A DNA stretch of 50,361 nt from Caldilineaceae bacterium bin34 (GTDB lineage Bacteria > Chloroflexota > Anaerolineae > Caldilineales > Caldilineaceae): positions 1 to 50,361 of the forward strand of contig MPMO01000034.1 of NCBI GenBank assembly GCA_002238555.1, read 5' to 3'. The first letter of the stretch is position 1. The number at the start of each line of letters is the position of its first letter. This document shows positions 25,757 to 34,196 of this stretch, one piece after another. The translations under genes and the position numbers were made by a program. The notes under the pieces are model-generated. The model was given only the letters and a program-made list of their open reading frames with translations, did no database searches and was not told where the DNA came from.

Positions 25757-26086
25757 ATGATGAAATCCAACTGGCAACAGGTGTTGCTGGTGTACGGTGG
25801 CTGGCTTGTTCTCTTCGCGCTGGCCCTGGTGCTGGTGTTTCTGATCCAGCGCAACGTGGTGGAGGACATCCTGATCGGCCGCATGGCCAATCCGTGGCGG
25901 CTGCGGTCCATCGGCCAGTGGTCCGTCTACGTGCTGGGCCTTGGCTGGATCGTCTTTGTATTCCTGATCGAAGGCTATTTGCGCAACGGGGCCGCCCGCG
26001 GGCTGTTCTGGCAGCGCATCGTCAGGGTCGGAGCGCCTCTCCTGGCCCTGATCAGCCTGTCGTTTGCCGTCAATCGGTTTTTCTAG
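25757..26086 (+). CDS. Small membrane protein (two or three helices), unknown
   Basis: A 109-residue protein beginning MMKSNWQQVLLVYGGW, with ATGs at 25757 and 25760. Hydrophobic segments are at about 8-29 (VLLVYGGWLVLFALALVLVF), 54-73 (WSVYVLGLGWIVFVFLIEGY) and a shorter one near 88-105 (IVRVGAPLLALISLSFAV). No conserved catalytic residues are seen and no family is recognised. It ends 38 bases before the OppF-type ATPase gene, so they may share a transcript. It does not resemble an ABC permease: no EAA loop and too short. Confidence 0.6.
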   Translation: MMKSNWQQVLLVYGGWLVLFALALVLVFLIQRNVVEDILIGRMANPWRLRSIGQWSVYVLGLGWIVFVFLIEGYLRNGAARGLFWQRIVRVGAPLLALISLSFAVNRFF

Positions 26087-26123
26087 ACCGGTTTGAGACC
26101 CGGTAGCCAACGGAGATTCGCGT

Positions 26124-27170
26124 GTGAGCAGCAGTCCAAACTCCTCTGCCAGAGGTTCCCAGGAGGTGCTGCTGGACGTCAAGGACCTCAGGAAACACTT
26201 TCCCATCAGGCGCGGCCTCCTGTCCAAGACGGTCGGCCACGTCAAGGCCGTCGACGGGGTCAGCTTCTACATTCGACCCGGCGAGACCCTGGGCCTGGTC
26301 GGCGAAAGCGGCTGTGGCAAGACCACTACGGGCCGCGTCATCATGCGCGCCTACGACGTGACGGACGGTGAAATCTGGTTCCGGCGCAACGAGGAGGACA
26401 ACCTCAACATCGCCGAACTGTCCTCGGCGGAGGTCAAGGATCTGCGCAAGGACATGCAGATGGTCTTTCAGGATCCCTATTCCTCGCTCAACCCCCGCAT
26501 GAACCTCCTGCAGAACGTGGGCGAGCCGCTGCTGGTCAACGGCGTGGCCTCCGGCGCCGAACTGGAGGAACGGGTGTCCGATCTGCTGCGCGTGGTGGGA
26601 CTGCGGCCGGAGTACCTGAACCGCTATCCCCACGCCTTCAGCGGCGGCCAGCGGCAGCGCATCGGCATCGCCAGGGCCCTGGCGCTGAACCCTCAGTTGA
26701 TCGTCCTCGACGAGCCGGTCTCCGCCCTCGACGTGTCCGTGCAGGCCCAGATTCTGAACCTCCTGCAGGACCTGCAGGAGCAGTACGGCCTGACCTACCT
26801 GTTCATCGCCCACGACCTGAGCGTGGTGGAGCACATCAGCGATCGCATCGCAGTCATGTACGTGGGCATGCTGGTGGAACACGCGCGCACCGAAACGCTG
26901 TTCACGAATCCCAAGCATCCCTACACCGAGGCGCTGCTGGCCTCGGTGCCCAAGCCGGATCCCAGGGACCGCAGCGAGCCGATTGTGCTGGAGGGCGACG
27001 TGGCCGATCCGGCCAATCCCCCCTCCGGCTGCTACTTCCATCCCCGCTGCCGGTACAACGACGGCGATCGCTGCGAAACCGAGACACCGGCCCTGGAGCA
27101 GGTCGAGCAGGGGCATTTTGTGCGCTGCCACTACGCGGCGGAACTGGACCTGCACGGGGTGCAGGCCTGA
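26124..27170 (+). CDS. Oligopeptide/dipeptide ABC transporter ATPase (OppF/DppF type)
   Basis: A 348-residue protein starting at GTG 26124 with CGGAG at 26111-26115. All ABC ATPase motifs are intact: Walker [10 protein letters not shown] (60-68), Q-loop [14 protein letters not shown], signature [14 protein letters not shown] (from 173), Walker B LIVLDEP (about 193-199), D-loop SALD and H-loop FIAHD. The C-terminal oligo_HPY extension ([14 protein letters not shown], then [18 protein letters not shown] with its Cys cluster) identifies the OppF/DppF type. These subunits pair with OppD and two permeases to import peptides or, in some clades, oligosaccharides. None of those partners is in the window, so it is an orphan here. 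Its partners, or the sugar-train substrate, may be elsewhere. Confidence 0.93.
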   Translation: MSSSPNSSARGSQEVLLDVKDLRKHFPIRRGLLSKTVGHVKAVDGVSFYIRPGETLGLVGESGCGKTTTGRVIMRAYDVTDGEIWFRRNEEDNLNIAELSSAEVKDLRKDMQMVFQDPYSSLNPRMNLLQNVGEPLLVNGVASGAELEERVSDLLRVVGLRPEYLNRYPHAFSGGQRQRIGIARALALNPQLIVLDEPVSALDVSVQAQILNLLQDLQEQYGLTYLFIAHDLSVVEHISDRIAVMYVGMLVEHARTETLFTNPKHPYTEALLASVPKPDPRDRSEPIVLEGDVADPANPPSGCYFHPRCRYNDGDRCETETPALEQVEQGHFVRCHYAAELDLHGVQA

Positions 27171-27179
27171 AAGCCTGTT

Positions 27180-29042
27180 GTGGCCGTTTCCCCTGTCATT
27201 GCCCTGAACGCAAGGCGGTCGGCCAAGGCCGCCCCGCGCCAGGAACTGCCAAAGGTCGCGGATCTGTCGCGGCCACCGCGGGTGGCACTGCTCTTCCCGC
27301 CCAACTGGACGCCGACCATGCCCCACCTGGCACTGCCGTCGCTGACGGCCTACCTGCGCCAGATGGGGGTCGCGGTGATGCAGCGCGATCTCAACGCCGA
27401 GGTCTTCGACTACATCCTGACCCCGGAGTATCTGCGGCGTTCCGTCGCGGCGGTGCGCCGCCGGTGGGGTTCGGGTTCCGCGCGGGGTCGAGGGGTGCTG
27501 GAGGCGCCGAGCCGGGAAACGGTGGACTGGGCCCTGACGCGCGGCCCGGAACTGGTGCGCTCCGTGGCGGCCGCCACGGATGTGGTGCGCAGCCCGGCCT
27601 TCTACGACGGACCGGAAGGCTTCGCCCACTTCCAGATCCTGGCCGACTGTCTGGAACTGGCCTCCCTGCCCTTTCATCCCGCCCATCTCCATCTGCAGAG
27701 CTACGAGGCGGCGCGGCCGGTGGACAGCAGCCGCAACCTACTGTTCGGGGTCTCCGACCGGGACCACAACATGTTCCTCGACATCTACGAGGAAATCGTG
27801 CTCGAGGACCTGGAAGCCTTCGAACCGGATGTGGTCGGCATTTCCATTCCCTCGGAAGCTCAGGTTCTGGCGGGGTTCACCCTGGCCCACCTGGTGCGGG
27901 AGGCGGGCATCGACTGCCACGTCACTGTCGGCGGTCCCCACATCAGCATGCTCCACGATGTCCTGCCCAAGCAGCCGGCGCTGTTTGAACTAATCGACAG
28001 CGCGGTGGTGTACGACGGGGAGATTCCCCTGTACCAGCTGGCCTGTGCGGTGGTGGACGGCGGCGACCTGGACGGGGTTCCCAACCTGATTTACCGGAAG
28101 GGCCGGACACTGCAGGTGACGGAGCGCAAGGAGCCGGAGAAGATCCGCAACCTGCCGCTGCCGGACTTCGACGGCTTTCCCCTGGACCGCTACCTGGCGC
28201 CGGAACTGGTGCTGCCGCTCATGACGGCGCGCGGCTGCTACTTCGGCCAGTGCGCCTTCTGCAACGTGGGCTACGGCGAGGCCGAGTCCTTCAGCCAGCT
28301 GACGGCCCGTTCGCTGGCCGATCAGATGCTGGCCCTTAGGGAGAAGTACGGCACGCGCCACATCTTCTTCGCCGACGAGGCCATCACGCCGCGCAACCTG
28401 CGGGGCCTGTCGGCCATTCTGCGGGAGGAGGACGAACCCCTTCACTGGGGTGGCTGCGTGCGGTTCGAAAAGGTGATCGACCAATCGTTGCTGGATCAGA
28501 TGTGGGCCGGTGGCTGCCGGATGATCATGTTCGGCTTGGAAAGCGCGTCGCAGGCCATCATCGATCACATGATCAAAGGCACCGAACTGCCCCACATGAG
28601 CCGCATCCTGAAGGAGAGTGCCACCGCGGGCATCTGGAACCACACGTTCTTCTTCTTCGGATTTCCTGGCGAGACCCTGGACGACGCCCAGCAGACCGTC
28701 AACTTCATTTACGCCCACGGCGACCAGATCAATTCGGCTGCCATGGGCACGTTCCTGATGGAGCGCCTCTCGCCGGCCTATCGCTATCCCGCCTCCTTCG
28801 GCGTTTCGCGCATCATCGAGGATCCGGCGCGGGACCTGGCGATCTACTTCCCCTACGAAGTGTCGAACGGCCTGGACGAGGCCATGGCCGAACGGGTGCA
28901 CGATGGTGTCCTGGACAGTCTTCCGACCAAGCCGTTCCCCCACTTCTATGTCAGCGATGTCTACCGCTTCCTGTATGCCGGCCGGCTGAGTCTGGACGGC
29001 CGGCCCAACCCGGCCTGGCTGGCTCCCGCCGCCGCTGCGTAA
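27180..29042 (+). CDS. B12-binding-type radical SAM protein with a CX4CX2C cluster motif
   Basis: A 620-residue protein; GTG 27180 is used, as ATG 27318 would cut into the first strand (RVALLFPPNW). Residues about 35-290 form a cobalamin-binding-like Rossmann domain (PDVVGISIPSEAQ, HVTVGGPHISML). The radical SAM domain follows, with RGCYFGQCAFCNVGYG: C353, C358 and C361, spaced CX4CX2C instead of the canonical CX3CX2C. Then come HIFFADEAITP, WGGCVRFEK, CRMIMFGLESASQ and FFFFGFPGETLDDA, the usual SAM/GxIxGxxE-type strands. It starts 9 bases after the OppF gene, so they are probably cotranscribed. Such proteins do methylations or rearrangements in natural-product or RiPP pathways, but no precursor peptide or other biosynthetic gene is adjacent. 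Function open. Confidence 0.85.
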   Translation: MAVSPVIALNARRSAKAAPRQELPKVADLSRPPRVALLFPPNWTPTMPHLALPSLTAYLRQMGVAVMQRDLNAEVFDYILTPEYLRRSVAAVRRRWGSGSARGRGVLEAPSRETVDWALTRGPELVRSVAAATDVVRSPAFYDGPEGFAHFQILADCLELASLPFHPAHLHLQSYEAARPVDSSRNLLFGVSDRDHNMFLDIYEEIVLEDLEAFEPDVVGISIPSEAQVLAGFTLAHLVREAGIDCHVTVGGPHISMLHDVLPKQPALFELIDSAVVYDGEIPLYQLACAVVDGGDLDGVPNLIYRKGRTLQVTERKEPEKIRNLPLPDFDGFPLDRYLAPELVLPLMTARGCYFGQCAFCNVGYGEAESFSQLTARSLADQMLALREKYGTRHIFFADEAITPRNLRGLSAILREEDEPLHWGGCVRFEKVIDQSLLDQMWAGGCRMIMFGLESASQAIIDHMIKGTELPHMSRILKESATAGIWNHTFFFFGFPGETLDDAQQTVNFIYAHGDQINSAAMGTFLMERLSPAYRYPASFGVSRIIEDPARDLAIYFPYEVSNGLDEAMAERVHDGVLDSLPTKPFPHFYVSDVYRFLYAGRLSLDGRPNPAWLAPAAAA

Positions 29043-29102
29043 TCCCCCGGTGCGGTCCCCTGTGGTCGTGCGCCGCCCTGCATTGCTCCGAGGTGCTCCG
29101 TT

Positions 29103-29624
29103 GTGTCCGATGTAATCGCCTTGCGCCAAGCCGCCACCGACCGGTACAGGCCCGATCCGGTCAAGGTCCTGTTTGTGGCCGAGTCTCCGCCCGATGTCGA
29201 GGAACGGCACTTCTACTTTCCAAACGTCCCGCGCGCGGACACGCTGTGGGTGGAGCTGACCAAGGTGCTCTACGGCGACGACTTCGGTGTGACCAAAAAC
29301 GAACGAGTCCGCAAGGCCGAGTGGCTGGCCCGTTTCCAGGCCGACGGCTATTGGATGATCGAGGCCGTACCGGAGCCAATCCACAAAAAACGGCGGGAAG
29401 CGCACATCCTGGAGCACAAGGACCGCGTGTTGGAGGCCATCGCTGACAGCAAGCCGTTCCGGGTGGTTCTCATCGCCACGCCGGTGTGGCGCGCCCTCGA
29501 GGAGCCCCTGTGTGCGGAGGGTGTGCCGCTCGTGCAGGCAGGACCCGTGCCATTTCCGGGCCATGGCCAGCAGGGCAGGTTCCGGGAAGCCATGGCCGCC
29601 ATCCTGCCCCTGCTGGCGGACTGA
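29103..29624 (+). CDS. Conserved-looking hypothetical protein, about 173 residues
   Basis: Starts at GTG 29103 (VSDVIALRQAATDRY), 60 bases after the radical SAM gene. Notable strands are VKVLFVAESPPDVEERHFYF at the start and FRVVLIATPVWRAL later, with a basic helical middle (HKKRREAHILEHKDRVLEAI) and a Gly/Pro-rich end (GPVPFPGHGQQGRF). The alternation of a beta strand with VAESPP and later beta-strand/His-Gly segments suggests an alpha/beta fold, somewhat like uracil-DNA-glycosylase-like proteins, but no catalytic motif is clear. No function is proposed. Codon use looks like that of its neighbours. Confidence 0.6.
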   Translation: MSDVIALRQAATDRYRPDPVKVLFVAESPPDVEERHFYFPNVPRADTLWVELTKVLYGDDFGVTKNERVRKAEWLARFQADGYWMIEAVPEPIHKKRREAHILEHKDRVLEAIADSKPFRVVLIATPVWRALEEPLCAEGVPLVQAGPVPFPGHGQQGRFREAMAAILPLLAD

Positions 29625-29751
29625 AGGTCCACCGCGTTCCATTAACTTTCCGCGATCGCAGGTCAAACACACCGCAGACGTTTTTGCGCCCGGCCTTCTC
29701 CCACAATTCCGGCAGTTGCAAATCGCCGAACCAATCAGAGGGAGAAGGCAA

Positions 29752-30156
29752 ATGTACAAGCTGATTCACCGACCGAGCCTCTTCAACGCACCGCTCCGCC
29801 GATCCTTTGCCAGCAACGTGTCGATGGGGTTCCCCGTGGACGTTGCCGAGGAAAGCGGGCGGTACCTGGTACAGGCCGCGCTGCCCGGCGTGTCCCCCGA
29901 TGACATCGAGATCACGCTCGAGGGCAGGACCCTCACCATTGCCACCGAAGAGGACAAGGAGCAGGATGGCGAAGGTGCCAACTACACCTGGCGCGAGCGC
30001 ATGCGGGGTGCCTGGCAGCGGAGCTTCCGCCTGCCGCAGGCCGTGGACACGGATGGTGTGGAGGCCGAGATCGATCAGGGCATCCTGACGGTGTCGATCC
30101 CCAAGTCCGAGGTTGCCAAGCCCCGGCAGATTGAGGTCAAGACGACCGACAGCTAA
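29752..30156 (+). CDS. Small heat-shock protein, Hsp20/alpha-crystallin
   Basis: A 134-residue protein; ATG 29752 follows an AGGGAGAAGG stretch at 29739-29748. The alpha-crystallin domain is clear: FPVDVAEESGRYLVQAALPG, VSPDDIEITLEGRTLTIATE, RSFRLPQAVDTDGVEAEIDQ with GILTVSIPK, ending PRQIEVKTTDS. The A-x-x-x-G-I-L motif and IPK are present. It holds unfolding proteins for refolding by ATP-dependent chaperones. A good terminator-like stem follows at 30181. No HrcA (CIRCE) or other heat-shock operator was found upstream. Confidence 0.93.
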   Translation: MYKLIHRPSLFNAPLRRSFASNVSMGFPVDVAEESGRYLVQAALPGVSPDDIEITLEGRTLTIATEEDKEQDGEGANYTWRERMRGAWQRSFRLPQAVDTDGVEAEIDQGILTVSIPKSEVAKPRQIEVKTTDS

Positions 30157-30180
30157 CCCGACATCGCCAAGCCAGCACGG

Positions 30181-30210
30181 GGCCCGGCAACAGCCGGGTC
30201 CTTTGCTTTG
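30181..30210 (+). terminator. Terminator-like stem-loop after the Hsp20 gene
   Basis: Arms GGCCCGGC (30181-30188) and GCCGGGTCC (30193-30201) pair across AACA, with one G-T pair, followed by TTTGCTTTG. The position 25 bases after the stop and the T-rich tail fit an intrinsic terminator, although the T tract is interrupted. Confidence 0.6.
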
Positions 30211-30999
30211 CTGCCTACGGGGAAATAATCCGCACTGGGCGGATGTCGGCCTCGGCAGTCCCGATGCAGCCATCCGAAATGAAGTCCCACGGCCGGACCG
30301 GGCAGGTCAAGCCGTAGGCGCACACTAAGCCGGGTGAGATCGATGTCGGGGTCAGCCTCCCAGTCTTGAACCAACCGGCCTTGGGTGCCTGGCCTTCTGC
30401 ACGTCGGCAGCACAGATTGCGACGGGAGTCACCGGAGCCCTGCCGGTTCCGATCCCCCGAATCGAAACCGGCAGGCTCCGTCCGATTGGGTCGGAAGGTC
30501 CAACTACCGAACCAACATCGACAGGCCAAACCTGCCGGGATCCCGGCATTCTGCGCGAGGCACCGCCAACTTGGTACGCGTGTCGCGCGCGCGGGCCCAT
30601 TTCGGTGAATCCGGCACTGAATCCTGTCGGTTTTGCCTTCTCGGAATCTGGTCGGCGCGTAGAGAGAACGTACCCGGTTGGCAGATTCCGGACCGGCATC
30701 TGACAGCGCAGCAAGCAGGGTCCGCGGGTGCGCCGGGACTGCTAGAATTTCATGAATACCGGCTGTAGAGTTCCTTCTGGCCCTGCAACCGGCGGGGTTG
30801 CCCTCGTCCCCCTAGTTCGACCCAGGAAGGGCACGCGGCAACACATCACACCAATCGTCGAAGTACACCAGAGCCGCCGTCCCCGTTTCTATCGTTGGCA
30901 AACGTAGAACTTTTTTGCTATCATGTGTAGTGAAGTAGCGATGTCGGCGCGTGCCTGGGGTACGCGATGCACGAACCACCTGGGCGAAAGGGCACAGTC
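30211..30999. other. Long gap with large palindromes upstream of nrdA
   Basis: About 790 bases without a supported gene. A 46-base imperfect hairpin occupies 30434-30479: outer arm GGAG with CTCC, inner arm CCTGCCGGTT with AACCGGCAGG, then CGAT with ATCG around a seven-base loop. A perfect 16-bp palindrome TGCCGGGATCCCGGCA lies at 30533-30548. Short CCGGCAG-like words recur between 30400 and 30620. The region could contain a non-coding RNA, a regulatory leader for nrdA, or the relic of a repeat element. It does not match a riboswitch class I can recognise. Confidence 0.4.
30896..30925 (+). promoter_or_regulatory. Candidate promoter for nrdA
   Basis: TTGGCA (30896-30901) and TATCAT (30920-30925) are 18 bases apart in an AT-richer patch, with CTTTTTTG between them. 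The A of the nrdA ATG is 75 bases downstream of the -10. No NrdR box was recognised. This is pattern evidence only. Confidence 0.4.
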
Positions 31000-33897
31000 A
31001 TGAAAGTCGGACAGATGGGAACAGGCCAACTCGGGATCGACCGTTTCGGAGGTGCGGTTCCGACCGTGCAGGCCGTCGTCGACCTGGATGCCGTCCGGGT
31101 GGCCAAGCGCGACCCGGCGGACGGCATGGTTCCCTATGACCGACAGCGGATTCGCAACGCCATCATGAAGGCCTTCCTGGCGGAACAGCGCAGCCTGCAG
31201 GGCGAAGCGCTCGACCACAGGGTGGATCCCATCGTGGATGCAGTCGAGCAGCAGGTGGCGCAGCGGGCCCTTGGACGCCCCACGTTGTCCGTGGCCGTCG
31301 AGGAAATCCAGGACCAGGTCGAACTGGTCCTGATGAAGTCGGACCATGAAGAGGTGGCCCGGCGCTACATCATCTATCGCGAGGATCGCGCCCGGGAACG
31401 GGCGGCCCAGGCCGAGACGACCTCGCTTTTGCTGCCCGTGGAGTTGATGGTGGCCTTGCCCGACGGCACGCGCGAGCCTCTGGATCTTGAGCGCCTGAAG
31501 GTGCAGATCGAAGAGGCCTGCCACGGCCTGGACGGCGTCTCCGCGGACGATGTCCTTGAGGTTCTGGCGCGCGACGTGTACAACGACATCACGCCGACGG
31601 ACCTGCGCACGGCGCAGATTATGGCGGCGCGCTCCCTGGTTGAACAGGATCCCGACTACTCGAAGGTGAGCGCGCGGCTGGTCCTGCGCAAGCTCAAGGA
31701 CGAAGTGTTCCCCTTCATCTGTCCCGACGTGGCAGGCCTCCGGGAGCTGACCAACCGCCAGCAGTATCGGGCCTATTTCCCGCGCTATGTGCGCACCGGC
31801 ATCGACTGCGAACTGCTGCAACCCGCGCTGGCCGAAATCTTCGACCTGGAACGGCTGGCCGAGGCGCTGGCGCCGGAACGGGACCAGCAGTTCCAGTTCC
31901 TTGGGCTGCAGACCCTCTACGACCGGTACTTCCTCCACTCGGGCGGCACGCGCATCGAACTGCCGCAGGCGTTTTTCATGCGCGTGGCGATGGGACTGGC
32001 GCAGCAGGAGGCCGATCCGGACGCGCGGGCCATCGAGTTCTACGAACTGCTGTCGTCGTTCGACTTCATGTGCTCGACGCCGACCCTCTTCAATTCGGGA
32101 ACCGTCAACCCGCAGCTTTCGTCCTGCTTCCTTTCGACCGTGCCGGACGATCTGGCGGGCATCTTCAAGGCGATCAAGGACAACGCCCTGCTGTCCAAGT
32201 TCTCGGGCGGCCTGGGCAACGACTGGAGCCAGGTGCGGGGTTTGGGCGCCCACATCAAGGGCACGAACGGGGAGTCCCAGGGGGTCATTCCGTTCCTCAA
32301 GGTGGCCAACGACACGGCCGTGGCCGTCAATCAAGGCGGTCGCCGCAAGGGCGCGGTCTGCGCCTACCTCGAGGTGTGGCACATCGACATCGACGAGTTC
32401 CTCGACCTGCGCAAGAACACGGGCGACGATCGGCGCCGCACCCACGACATGAACACCGCCTGCTGGGTGCCCGACCTCTTCATGGAACGGGTCCAGGAGG
32501 ACGGGAACTGGACCCTGTTCTCGCCGGACGCGGTGCCCGACCTGCACGAGATCACCGGTCTCGAGTTCCGGGATCGCTATCTCCTGTACGAACAGCAGGC
32601 GGCCGAAGGCCGGCTGAAAGTCGCCAAGCGCATCCGCGCCCGCGATTTGTGGCGGCGCATGCTGACCATGCTCTACGAAACGGGGCACCCCTGGATTACG
32701 TTCAAGGATCCCTGCAATCTGCGCTCGCCCCAGCAGCACGTCGGCGTGGTGCACTCCTCCAACCTGTGCACCGAGATCACGCTGAACTCCTCCGAGGATG
32801 AGGTTGCCGTGTGCAATCTCGGGTCGGTGAACCTGTCCAACCACGTTGAGAACGGCCAGCTCCTGCACCAGAAGCTGGAGCGCACCGTGACCACCGCGAT
32901 GCGCATGCTGGACAACGTCATCGACATCAACTACTACACCATCCCGGAGACGAACACCAGCAACCAGCGGCACCGGCCGGTCGGCATGGGCATCATGGGC
33001 TTCCAGGATGTCCTGCACAAGCTGAACATCGCCTACGCCTCGGACGAGGCCGTGAAGTTCGCCGATGTCAGCATGGAGGCGGTTTCCTGGTATGCCATCT
33101 CGGCATCCGCCGCCCTGGCCGAGGAGCGCGGCAGCTATCCGTCGTTCGAGGGTTCGCTCTGGGCCCAGGGCAAGCTGCCCTGGCACTCGCTCGACGATCT
33201 GGACAAGGCGCGCTATCGGAAGCTCGAGGTGGACCGGAGCGCCACGCGGGACTGGGACAGCCTGGCCCGCCGGGTCCAGCACACGGGCATGCGCAACTCC
33301 AATGTCATGGCCATCGCGCCGACGGCGACAATCGCCAACATCTGCGGTGTCAGTCCGTCCATCGAACCGGTGTTCCGCAACCTGTACGTCAAGGCCAACA
33401 TGTCCGGCGACTTCGTGGTGGTCAACCCGTATCTGGTGGACGACCTGAAGGAATTGGGGCTGTGGGATCCGCTGATGATCAGCGATCTCAAGCTGCACGA
33501 CGGCAGCCTGCGCGACATCCCGCGGGTTCCGGAGAGGTTGAAGGAGCTGTACGCCACGGCCTTCGAGATCGATCCCACCTGGCTCGTCAAGGCGGGAGCC
33601 CGGCGCCAGAAGTGGATTGACCAGTCCCAGTCATTGAACCTGTACGTCTCCACCACCAGCGGCCGGGAATTGGACGAGTTGTACCAGTTGGCCTGGACAC
33701 AGGGCCTGAAGACGACCTACTACCTGCGGACGCAGGGTGCCACCCAGGTGGAAAAGAGCACGCTGCAGGGTACGGATGGCCGTCTCAATGCGGTTCCGGT
33801 GGCCCCGGCCCCGCCCACGCTCTACAGCGAACTGGAGACTGCCATGGACGGGTTGGTTTGCGACCTGGACGACGAGGACTGCGAAGCCTGCCAGTAG
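31000..33897 (+). CDS. nrdA: Ribonucleoside-diphosphate reductase alpha subunit (class I)
   Basis: A 965-residue protein; ATG 31000 follows AAAGGG at 30987-30992, whereas ATG 30967 lacks a ribosome-binding site. Two ATP-cone-like segments lie in front: VPYDRQRIRNAIMKAFL (about 43-130) and DLERLKVQIEEACHGLD (about 165-240). In the barrel are SSCFLS (redox Cys), NLCTEI with N588, C590 and E592 (radical Cys and proton donor), AVCNLGSVNL (second redox Cys) and TTYYLRTQGA (the Tyr pair of the radical path). The C-terminus CDLDDEDCEACQ carries the CxxC that takes reducing power from thioredoxin. It makes deoxynucleotides with the radical-bearing subunit NrdB, which is not in the window. Very strong call; class I is inferred from the C-terminal CxxC and the Tyr pair. 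Confidence 0.95.
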   Translation: MKVGQMGTGQLGIDRFGGAVPTVQAVVDLDAVRVAKRDPADGMVPYDRQRIRNAIMKAFLAEQRSLQGEALDHRVDPIVDAVEQQVAQRALGRPTLSVAVEEIQDQVELVLMKSDHEEVARRYIIYREDRARERAAQAETTSLLLPVELMVALPDGTREPLDLERLKVQIEEACHGLDGVSADDVLEVLARDVYNDITPTDLRTAQIMAARSLVEQDPDYSKVSARLVLRKLKDEVFPFICPDVAGLRELTNRQQYRAYFPRYVRTGIDCELLQPALAEIFDLERLAEALAPERDQQFQFLGLQTLYDRYFLHSGGTRIELPQAFFMRVAMGLAQQEADPDARAIEFYELLSSFDFMCSTPTLFNSGTVNPQLSSCFLSTVPDDLAGIFKAIKDNALLSKFSGGLGNDWSQVRGLGAHIKGTNGESQGVIPFLKVANDTAVAVNQGGRRKGAVCAYLEVWHIDIDEFLDLRKNTGDDRRRTHDMNTACWVPDLFMERVQEDGNWTLFSPDAVPDLHEITGLEFRDRYLLYEQQAAEGRLKVAKRIRARDLWRRMLTMLYETGHPWITFKDPCNLRSPQQHVGVVHSSNLCTEITLNSSEDEVAVCNLGSVNLSNHVENGQLLHQKLERTVTTAMRMLDNVIDINYYTIPETNTSNQRHRPVGMGIMGFQDVLHKLNIAYASDEAVKFADVSMEAVSWYAISASAALAEERGSYPSFEGSLWAQGKLPWHSLDDLDKARYRKLEVDRSATRDWDSLARRVQHTGMRNSNVMAIAPTATIANICGVSPSIEPVFRNLYVKANMSGDFVVVNPYLVDDLKELGLWDPLMISDLKLHDGSLRDIPRVPERLKELYATAFEIDPTWLVKAGARRQKWIDQSQSLNLYVSTTSGRELDELYQLAWTQGLKTTYYLRTQGATQVEKSTLQGTDGRLNAVPVAPAPPTLYSELETAMDGLVCDLDDEDCEACQ

Positions 33898-34196
33898 GTT
33901 GGGCTTGCAGCCTGCCAAGGGCTGTACAAGCTGCAGGACTGCGGGGGATTGCTCCTGCAATTGAGGGACGGGAGGCACTGTCGCACCGTCAATTTGCTGT
34001 TTGGTGTGTGACTTCACGAAGGCTGCCGCTTGCGTTGCCCCTGAGGGGTACTGCCGGGTCTCCCATCCTTGAGGCGGCTGGCTGTGTGTCGCGGAGACAA
34101 TGCTCAATGGCCGGTTCCCCTTAAGGGTCGTCCGTGGCGCGGGCATGAGCAAGGATGCATCGGCCCTGGCGGCTCATTGAGCTGTGAGCCTCAATC
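33898..34196. other. Gap downstream of nrdA
   Basis: No gene is seen in 299 bases, and nrdB is absent. A CTTGCAGCC stretch and later GCTGTACAAG could pair only imperfectly, and no clear terminator is visible. Confidence 0.35.

Noticed and set aside
30352..30714. A 120-codon minus-strand frame in the nrdA upstream gap
   Set aside because: No ribosome-binding site, no motif, and it reads through palindromes; likely chance.
30889..33498. An 869-codon minus-strand open frame opposite nrdA
   Set aside because: It lies entirely antisense to a highly conserved gene and shows His/Arg/Gln-rich shadow composition without motifs.
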